From contig CAJQND010000332.1 of assembly GCA_905479595.1 (NCBI GenBank), positions 1-11,106 of the forward strand: a DNA stretch of 11,106 nt, in the 5' to 3' direction. The position numbers and the translations under genes are program-made. The DNA comes from an uncultured Hyphomicrobiales bacterium. Its GTDB lineage: Bacteria > Pseudomonadota > Alphaproteobacteria > Rhizobiales > CAJQND01. A model generated the notes under the pieces. It did not search any database. It had not been told where the DNA came from and saw only the letters and a list, made by a program, of their open reading frames with translations. Positions within the stretch are counted from its first letter, which is position 1, and every line of letters starts with the position of its first letter. Shown one piece after another: positions 1-5,800 of the stretch.

Positions 1-258
1 ATAACAGATGAGACCAACGTCACGGGGCTCGACCGATGTCGCAGCGTGCAATCCGAAGAATTCATCATCAAGTTCAAGCGCACAAAGTTCCAGGAAATGT
101 GCATATTTTTCGTATGAGATCCAAGCACTATCATCTTCTAGAACCTGGCGGTCGAGTCCTGCTGACTTGAGGATTCCCGGAATATCAGCACCGCCAATCC
201 TGAGGTGATGAATTATCGCCCTCGCCCCGATCATTCTAATTCTTGGTGTATTTGGCAT
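1..258 (-). CDS. AraC-family transcriptional regulator, N-terminal part (runs off the left edge)
   Basis: An open minus-strand frame begins at ATG 256-258 and reads 86 codons to base 1 without a stop. The visible part resembles the N-terminal ligand-sensing domain of AraC regulators of the 'arabinose-binding' type (PF12625, as in OruR-like proteins). Around residues 25-75 it has the pattern IPGILKSAGLD, then VLEDDSAWISY, then FLELCALELDDEFFGL, followed by EPRDVGLICY. The C-terminal DNA-binding helix-turn-helix pair would lie outside the window, so the AraC assignment rests on this domain alone. A GTG directly before the ATG (259-261) and a second ATG at codon 9 are alternative starts; no strong ribosome site separates them. 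The gene is divergent from the small rightward operon at 407. In this family the regulator often controls its divergent neighbour and itself; that is inference here. The ligand cannot be told. Confidence 0.75.
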   Translation of the reverse strand, partial: MPNTPRIRMIGARAIIHHLRIGGADIPGILKSAGLDRQVLEDDSAWISYEKYAHFLELCALELDDEFFGLHAATSVEPRDVGLICY

Positions 259-290
259 CACAACCCAATCACAAAGCAAATTTAACAATG

Positions 291-332
291 TGTCTTCTTA
301 AGACAAATAATTGTCTCACTTTCAAAAGTCAA
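291..332. promoter_or_regulatory. Tandem 21-bp repeat, candidate AraC-type operator
   Basis: TGTCTT at 291-296 is followed by eight bases, AA (305-306) and five bases. TGTCTC then starts at 312, exactly 21 bp later, again followed by eight bases and AA (326-327). The middle half also makes two overlapping perfect dyads: TGTCTT/AAGACA (291-305, 3-bp gap) and AGACAA/TTGTCT (301-316, 4-bp gap). Direct half-sites 21 bp apart are the usual arrangement for AraC-family dimers. From memory, Pseudomonas ArgR half-sites are described as TGTCGC-N8-AA-N5, the same layout. The site lies 33 bp from the regulator start and overlaps a possible rightward -35 box. Binding by the adjacent regulator is inferred; a dyad-binding repressor is the alternative. 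Confidence 0.45.
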
Positions 333-350
333 AATAGAAATAATTACTAT
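321..350 (+). promoter_or_regulatory. Candidate rightward promoter for the small operon
   Basis: TTCAAA (321-326) and TACTAT (345-350) are separated by 18 bp; each matches four of six sigma-70 consensus bases. The transcript would start near 357, about 50 bases before the TTG start at 407. The weak boxes, and the overlap of the -35 with the downstream half of the tandem repeat, suit an activator-dependent promoter. AT-richness makes chance matches likely, so this is only a candidate. Confidence 0.3.
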
Positions 351-406
351 GTAAATACTGAAGAAACGGAGAGCCAAATCAAATTTGACTAAATTTGGAG
401 GTAGAA

Positions 407-556
407 TTGCAAGTAACAACTAAATCCGATGGGCTCAGTGCAGGCGAAACCCTGCCCCGTCACCACGATGACAACCAATTCGCCCTCATCTATTTGGCAC
501 TCGCTGCCGGTGCAGCTTTTGCTATGTACATCTTCCTCACCCGGTTGACCTTTTAG
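407..556 (+). CDS. Small single-span membrane protein, 49 residues, TTG start
   Basis: An open frame from TTG 407-409 to TAG 554-556 encodes 49 residues. A strong Shine-Dalgarno GGAGG (397-401) sits five bases before the TTG; an in-frame TTG at 395 would overlap it and is less likely. Residues 1-24 are polar and include a HHDD cluster. Residues 25-44 form one hydrophobic helix (FALIYLALAAGAAFAMYIFL), and the tail is short (TRLTF). The charge pattern does not fix the topology: the N-terminal part is net acidic and one arginine follows the helix. I do not recognise a family. It lies 26 bp upstream of the secreted-protein gene in the same direction, so the two are probably co-transcribed. Possible roles are a small regulatory membrane peptide or a partner of the secreted protein; neither is shown. 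The ribosome site and the well-formed helix support it being real. Confidence 0.55.
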   Translation: MQVTTKSDGLSAGETLPRHHDDNQFALIYLALAAGAAFAMYIFLTRLTF

Positions 557-564
557 GGCCTAAA
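552..564. repeat. Short palindrome over the stop codon of the 49-residue gene
   Basis: TTTAGG-G-CCTAAA spans 552-564 and contains the TAG stop at 554-556. With a one-base centre it cannot fold as a perfect hairpin and is too short for a convincing terminator. It resembles the TAGGG/CCCTA inverted repeats at 958-979 and 2818-2835. Confidence 0.4.
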
Positions 565-582
565 TTCAAGGAGAATTCAAAA

Positions 583-963
583 ATGAAGACGCATTCAAAA
601 TCACTCGCCATTCTCGCGCTTGGTTTGGCTCTTTTGCTTCCTGCAAGTTCAATAACGGGTCAAAAAGCCTCCGCAGCAGATCGCTATTTGCCAGCTAAGG
701 AACTCGTCTCCCTTTTCCCTGGCGTTTTTGTTGGTGTGGTGGATGGCTCCTGGAAAATGAAAATCAAAGCAAGCAAAAGTGGAACCTTGAAAGGCTGGGT
801 CATGGGCAGGACCGACAATGGTCGCTGGCGGGTGCGCAAGGGCCAGTTCTGTGTGGTCTGGGCAAAGTGGACAAAGGGTAAAGAAAGCTGCAGCCGCGTC
901 GTCAGACAAGGCAAGTGGTTACAAACCACTGATGGCCGCAATATGAAGTTCCGGAAGATCTAG
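583..963 (+). CDS. Secreted small protein of unknown function, 126 residues
   Basis: Residues 1-32 are a typical Sec signal peptide: a basic start (MKTHSKS), a hydrophobic core (LAILALGLALLLPA) and a likely cleavage after ASAA, giving a mature protein of about 94 residues beginning DRYLP. The mature part is basic and beta-like, with a WKMKIKASKSGTLKG stretch, then GRWRVRKGQFCVVW and CSRVV. Its two cysteines, C90 and C103, could form a periplasmic disulfide. The pattern (glycine-rich strand, 'GRWRV..G..CV.W', second Cys) recalls small periplasmic proteins of alphaproteobacteria such as DUF995-like families, but I cannot assign one. The start is well supported: AAGGAG at 568-573 lies nine bases before ATG 583. 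That site sits between AATTC (563-567) and GAATT (573-577), which could form a weak stem around it. It follows the 49-residue membrane gene and converges on the permease gene. Confidence 0.8.
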   Translation: MKTHSKSLAILALGLALLLPASSITGQKASAADRYLPAKELVSLFPGVFVGVVDGSWKMKIKASKSGTLKGWVMGRTDNGRWRVRKGQFCVVWAKWTKGKESCSRVVRQGKWLQTTDGRNMKFRKI

Positions 964-979
964 GGCGCTGACCCTAGAT
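958..979. terminator. Bidirectional hairpin at convergent gene ends
   Basis: ATCTAGGG (958-965) pairs perfectly with CCCTAGAT (972-979) around a six-base loop. It contains the TAG stop of the rightward gene (961-963) and the TAG stop of the leftward permease (974-976). No T-tract follows on either strand, so intrinsic termination would be weak; it could also stabilise 3' ends. Confidence 0.45.
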
Positions 980-1861
980 ACGCGATCGTTTCAACAGGCC
1001 AAGACCAGCCACCATCCCGCAAGTCACCAGCGCCAGTCCTGTCAATTCCGCAAGGCCGGGACTTTCGCCAAGAACCGGATAAGCCAGAACAAGCGTTGCA
1101 CAAGGCACCAGCGCGGCAAACAAAGACCCGCGCGCTGGCCCAAGCAACGCTACCGTGCGGGTATAGGCAATCATGCCAATGATGGAAATCGCCACCCCCT
1201 GAACCGCTGCCTGAATAAGGACTTCCTTTAACGGCGCGTGTAAAAGATTTGCCCCCTGCGTAACCGCGTATGCGGGTATGTAAGTGACCAGCGATAACAC
1301 GCAAACAACAATAGTGGCGTTGAACGCGCTCACCCCGAAATACCGGCTTGCCAAGGTATAAATCGCCCACAAAATGCCACCGGCCACAAACAACAGATCA
1401 CCAATCCAGCTCGATCCGGTGCGGATTGCCAAACTATCGGCACCGATTACCAAAATGCCGGCCAGCACGAGCAGATAGCCAACAGTACGAACCAGATCTG
1501 GCCGATCTCCATTGAGAATCCAACTCCCCAACATCGTAACCACAAGCAAGGTGCTCGGAATGATAACGCCACCATGGCTGGCCGGGGCGTAGGTAAACCC
1601 AGCTGCCGTCACCAACATATATGGCGCACCAGCACATGCAGCCATAATCAGCGCTCCAGGCACTGAAACATCGGCGGAAGTGAGCTTGAAATAAAACGGC
1701 AAAAGCAGGATTCCGGAGACAAAAAACCGGATTGCGGTAATGTCATACGGCGTCAAGGTGCCTTGAACCCCCAACCTCGTGGTGACAGGCCATGCGCCCC
1801 AAATCATTACGGTTAACACGCCAAAGGCCAAGCCCTGGGAGAATTGTTTGTTTTCAGACAA
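974..1861 (-). CDS. EamA/DMT-superfamily permease, 295 residues
   Basis: This is an inner-membrane transporter of the drug/metabolite superfamily with two EamA repeats of about five helices each (roughly residues 10-140 and 150-290). The first helix reads LAFGVLTVMIWGAWPV, and the second half begins WIGDLLFVAGGILWAIYTLASRYFG, the usual repeat signature. A conserved GDRPDL-like loop links the halves, and the protein ends in a basic tail (LLKRSRI), consistent with cytoplasmic ends. The start is TTG (1859-1861), with GGGG (1868-1871) six bases before it; the next in-frame ATG is codon 19, inside the first helix, so TTG is preferred. The substrate (amino acid, metabolite or drug) cannot be told. 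It is divergent from the yccF-like gene across 131 bp and convergent with the secreted protein, so it is probably transcribed alone. Confidence 0.9.
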   Translation of the reverse strand: MSENKQFSQGLAFGVLTVMIWGAWPVTTRLGVQGTLTPYDITAIRFFVSGILLLPFYFKLTSADVSVPGALIMAACAGAPYMLVTAAGFTYAPASHGGVIIPSTLLVVTMLGSWILNGDRPDLVRTVGYLLVLAGILVIGADSLAIRTGSSWIGDLLFVAGGILWAIYTLASRYFGVSAFNATIVVCVLSLVTYIPAYAVTQGANLLHAPLKEVLIQAAVQGVAISIIGMIAYTRTVALLGPARGSLFAALVPCATLVLAYPVLGESPGLAELTGLALVTCGMVAGLGLLKRSRI

Positions 1862-1992
1862 TTTGCACCCCAGAAGGAAGGTTTAATGGCTGGAAAATCC
1901 AATGAGAAAGGATAGAACCTATTGAAACTGCTATGCAAGCAACCAATGTTGAAATAACAAACCACCAATGGCTGACTAAAGGGGCGTTTTAC
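1862..1992. other. Divergent intergenic region, permease / yccF-like gene
   Basis: These 131 bp separate the two divergent starts and must hold both promoters. TTGAAA occurs at 1922-1927 but no good -10 box follows at normal spacing, and I see no clear operator. An ATG at 1933 would extend the yccF-like gene by 20 residues but lacks a well-placed ribosome site. Confidence 0.4.
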
Positions 1993-2439
1993 ATGTCATT
2001 ACTGAATTTTGCGCTGAATGTAATCTGGATTGTAACTGGTGGCTTATGGATGGGCCTTGGCTGGACGCTCGCTGCATTTTTGATGGCGATTACCATTGTG
2101 GGTCTTCCCTGGGCCCGTTCGGCTTTTAACATTGCCGGATACGCATTCATGCCGTTCGGCCGCATCGCCCTTGACCGGAGTGAAGTGACCGAACAAGAGG
2201 ATCTGGGAACCGGGTCACTTGGCACCGTTGGCAATATTTTGTGGCTGGTTCTGGCAGGATGGTGGCTCGCCATCGGTCATGTGGTCACCGCAGTTGCTCT
2301 CGCCATCACCATTATCGGCCTGCCATTTGCCTGGGCGCATTTAAAGCTTGCTGCCCTGTCCCTGTGGCCCGTGGGCAAGACGATTGTTTCCTCTGATGTT
2401 TATGAACTGACCCGGATTAAGGGGTTTGGCAAATCATAG
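1993..2439 (+). CDS. yccF: YccF-family inner-membrane protein, 148 residues
   Basis: A YccF-domain (DUF307) membrane protein of unknown function. It consists of two tandem copies of one unit. In each, two hydrophobic stretches end in ITI(V/I)GLP(W/F)A (residues 33-41 and 105-113), followed by an amphipathic run ending in MPFGRIAL (53-60) or WPVGKTIV (125-132). An acidic linker (about 61-72, SEVTEQEDLG) joins them. I chose ATG 1993 over the upstream ATG 1933 because AAAGGGG (1978-1984) sits eight bases before it, the hydrophobic domain starts at once, and the resulting 148 residues equal the E. coli YccF length as I recall it. The longer form would add a polar 20-residue tail. It is followed 57 bp later by the ybjQ-like gene in the same direction. 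Confidence 0.88.
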   Translation: MSLLNFALNVIWIVTGGLWMGLGWTLAAFLMAITIVGLPWARSAFNIAGYAFMPFGRIALDRSEVTEQEDLGTGSLGTVGNILWLVLAGWWLAIGHVVTAVALAITIIGLPFAWAHLKLAALSLWPVGKTIVSSDVYELTRIKGFGKS

Positions 2440-2455
2440 CCAATGTAAAAACCCG

Positions 2456-2464
2456 TGCTATAAT
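2456..2464 (+). promoter_or_regulatory. Extended -10 promoter for the ybjQ-like gene
   Basis: TGCTATAAT at 2456-2464 is a perfect extended -10 element (TGN-TATAAT). No good -35 lies 16-18 bp upstream, as is common for extended -10 promoters. Transcription would start near 2471, about 25 bases before the ATG. The ybjQ-like gene could therefore be expressed independently of the yccF-like gene. Confidence 0.55.
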
Positions 2465-2496
2465 TTTTCTGTTGCGTATTTTTTAGGAGATTTTCA

Positions 2497-2817
2497 ATGC
2501 TGGTCACGACCACAAACTCCATCGAGGGGAAACGAATACTTGAATACAAGGGCGTGGTCGCAGGCGAAGCCGTACTGGGCGCAAACGTGTTTCGCGACCT
2601 GTTTGCCTCGATCCGCGATATTGTGGGCGGGCGCTCAGGTTCGTATGAAAAAGAACTTAACAGAGCACGCACCATTGCCATTGAGGAAATGGAAGAAGAG
2701 GCCTGGCAATTGGGAGCCAATGCAGTGATCGGTGTCGACATCGACTATGAAGCCGTCGGTCCCAACGCCTCCATGTTAATGGTCACAGCAGCCGGCACCG
2801 CCGTAACAATCGAATAG
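2497..2817 (+). CDS. ybjQ: YbjQ-family (UPF0145, DUF74) protein, 106 residues
   Basis: A small soluble protein of the YbjQ/UPF0145 family, whose members are often annotated as heavy-metal-binding domain proteins and assemble into rings in solved structures. Its biochemical role is not established. Family marks are the start MLVTTTNSIEGKRI, the central GRSGSYEKEL (residues 45-54), the EEMEEEAWQLGANAVIGVDIDYE stretch (63-85) and a beta-rich end (LMVTAAGTAVTIE). The length matches the usual 103-110 residues. It has no cysteine or histidine, so metal binding through such ligands is not supported here. AGGAGA at 2485-2490 lies six bases before ATG 2497. It has its own likely promoter and converges on the gdh gene 14 bp away. 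Confidence 0.92.
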   Translation: MLVTTTNSIEGKRILEYKGVVAGEAVLGANVFRDLFASIRDIVGGRSGSYEKELNRARTIAIEEMEEEAWQLGANAVIGVDIDYEAVGPNASMLMVTAAGTAVTIE

Positions 2818-2835
2818 TTAGGGTCTGGACCCTAA
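2818..2835. terminator. Inverted repeat at the ybjQ / gdh convergent ends
   Basis: TTAGGGTC (2818-2825) and GACCCTAA (2828-2835) are perfect complements, forming a seven-base-pair stem with a four-base loop. It starts just after the ybjQ-like stop (2815-2817) and contains the gdh TAG stop (2832-2834). There is no T-tract. It closely resembles the element at 958-979. Confidence 0.45.
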
Positions 2836-5800
2836 ACCGCCACAAGATCATTCAAGGCACTGGCAGCAACTGACAACCGGGCCAGCGTCATCTCCTGACC
2901 AGCCATCATATCTGCGATTGTCTCGCGAACCCGTTCAAACTCCGCCGCATTCTTTTTCAACCATTCAGCTTCCGCCTTAGCCGCTGGAGCACGGCCTGCA
3001 AACATTTGCGCTGCGATGCTGCGATGGGCCGTAAGCACCGTTTCAATACCGCGATTTATGGCAATCCGCTCATAGTAGTCGGTTGCAGCAAGGTTCACGC
3101 TGGCCAGCACCAGGCGGTCCACGCTCAGCTTTGAACCGACTGAGAAAAATCCGTGCGCGATATCTCGCACTTTGCGATTTGTGCGGGTCGCAACAAACAC
3201 AATATCAGGCCCGCGCGACATGAACCGCAGCGCTGATACTTTGGCAGCCAGTGGTTTTGGCACGCCGTGCTCAACCAGTTCATTTGTGCGTTCCACCAAT
3301 CGGGCTTTGTCTTCGTCGACCAAACAGGCAGGCATAACCCCGCGAAGCTCTTCATAACCATCACGGTAGTGTTTGATTACGCTCTCAAGACCAGCAGACC
3401 AGTCGCCATTGCGCACAAACCAACTCGCCTCGCGGCGCAGCAGTGACTGCAATGTATTATAGATACGCAGTTGCACATCAGACGGAATTTTCGTGTCGAG
3501 CGCATTCACCTCACCGTTGAGGTCGAGCAGTCCCATAACATCGCGCGCAGCGGTAAAGCCCTTTGCGATATCGTCTACGCCGGCACCGGTATCCTCCATC
3601 AAACGGAACACAAACCCGGCACCGCCGCGATTGATCATCGAATTTGAAAGCATGGTGGAAATGATTTCAGGTGCCAGTCTGTGGGTGGCGATTTCTTTGG
3701 CATATTTTTTCTGCATTTCCTGCGGGAAATAGCGCATCAACTCCGCCTGGAAATAGGGCTCCGAGGGCGTATCGCCAGCCATCAGATCACTGAACAAAAC
3801 CAGCTTGGCATAGGCCAAAAGCACCGCCAGTTCCGGGCGGGTAAATGCCTTTCCAGCCGCTTCACGTTCAGCAAGTTCCACGTCATCGGGCAAATCTTCA
3901 ACCACCCTGTCGAGCTCGCGTCTGCTTTCCAGATCTTTCATCATCCGCACAAGAAATCCAAATTCCCTGGTGCCAGCACGTTCCATCAACGTGATGGCGA
4001 GGGTCTGAAGATAGTTGTTGCGCAAAACCAGGCCAGCCACCTCACTGGTCATTTTTACCAGCAAGGTATTGCGCGCTTTACGGGTGAGTTTGCCTTTTTC
4101 TTCCGCAGCTCCAAGAGCGATTTTGATATTCACTTCCACATCGGAAGAGTTCACACCGGCGGAGTTGTCAATCGCGTCGGTGTTAATGCGTCCGCCATTG
4201 GCGGCAAACTCAATGCGCCCGTGTTGGGTAAAGCCAAGATTGGCTCCCTCACCAATCACTTTTGCACCAACCTCTGTAGCAGTGATGCGCAATGCGTCAT
4301 TGGCCCGGTCGCCTGCATCCGCATTGCTCTCGCTTGCGGCGCGCACATAGGTCCCGATGCCGCCAAACCACAGCAGATCAGAAGGCGCCTTCAAGAGCGC
4401 CTTAATGAGATCATTGGGAGCCATGGTTTTTTCAGAAGTGCCTATGATGGCGCGAATTTCAGCAGAAAGCGGAATGGTTTTCAGGGAGCGCGGGAAAATG
4501 CCACCGCCTTTGGAAATCAACTTCTTATCGTAATCCTGCCAGCTGGACCGCGCCAGCCCAAACAAGCGTTTGCGCTCTTTCCAGGTCTTTTCCGGGTCAG
4601 GATTAGGGTCGATAAGAATATCGCGATGATCAAACGCGGCCACAAGCTTGATTGCCTTGGACAGCAACATGCCATTACCAAACACATCACCCGACATATC
4701 GCCACAGCCCACCACAGTGAACGGCTCGGATTGGATATCAATATCCATCTCGCGGAAATGCCGCTTCACCGCTTCCCAGCCACCACGTGCGGTAATGCCC
4801 ATTTTCTTGTGGTCATAACCAGCCGAGCCGCCAGATGCGAACGCATCGCCAAGCCAGAATCCATGGTCTTCGGAAATGCCGTTGGCGATATCAGAGAACG
4901 TCGCTGTGCCCTTGTCGGCGGCCACCACGAGATATGGATCATCGCCATCGTGGCGGGTAACTTCACCCGGAAAAACCACGTCCTTGCCACGCAAGTTATC
5001 GGTAACGTCGAGCAGAGAGTTTATGAACAGTTTGTAGCAACGGATGCCTTCGGCCATAAACTCTTCACGGGTCGGGTTGGCTGGCATTTGCTTTGGCACG
5101 AACCCGCCTTTGGCACCAACGGGCACAATCACCGCATTTTTCACCTGCTGCGCCTTTGCCAGACCCAAGACCTCGGTGCGGAAATCTTCCGGCCTGTCGG
5201 ACCAGCGCAAACCGCCACGGGCAATCGGTCCTCCGCGCAGATGAATACCTTCCACATCTGGCGCATAGACAAAGATTTCCCGATATGGCCGGGGTTCTGG
5301 CAGGTCATCAATCTTGCCAGACTCGATCTTGAGTGAAATCACCGGTTTATCACCGCCATCTTCTGCACGTTGATAAAAGTTGGTTCTGACGGACGATAAA
5401 ATGACATTCATAAACCGCCTGATGATGCGGTCGTCATCCAGACTGGGCACATCGGTAAGTGCGGCTTTGATCCGGTTGCGAATGCGGCTTTGCGCTGCTT
5501 TCTTTTTCTTGTCACTGCCCCCCAATTCAAAGCGGGCTTCAAACAGTGCCCAAAGATCGGCTGCCAGGTGGGCATGTCGGTTTAGCACATTCCAGATGTA
5601 ATCCGGACTATAGGATATTCCTGCCTGGCGCAGATAGCGCGCCACGGTGCGCAACAGCGCGACCTGACGCCATGTCAGCCCAGCGTTGAGCACCAGCGCG
5701 TTATGGCCATCATTTTCTGCCTTGCCCTGCCAAACGGCCTGGAAAGTGTCTTCCAGCAGCTGCCCACGCGAGGCGAGATCAATTACTCCGCCATCAGCCG

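Noticed and set aside
8..208. 66-codon plus-strand frame at the left edge
   Set aside because: It is a Ser-rich shadow of the minus-strand AraC-type regulator, which gives a recognisable domain in its own frame.
1933..1992. Upstream ATG 1933 as the start of the yccF-like gene
   Set aside because: No ribosome site is suitably placed, it adds a polar 20-residue tail, and ATG 1993 has AAAGGGG at good spacing and gives the family's usual length.
3681..5336. 551-codon open frame on the plus strand inside the gdh gene
   Set aside because: It is exactly codon-aligned antisense to gdh, where stops would need TTA, CTA or TCA codons in gdh, which this gene rarely uses in that stretch. The product has no recognisable domain and an odd His/Arg/Phe-rich composition, so it is a shadow frame.
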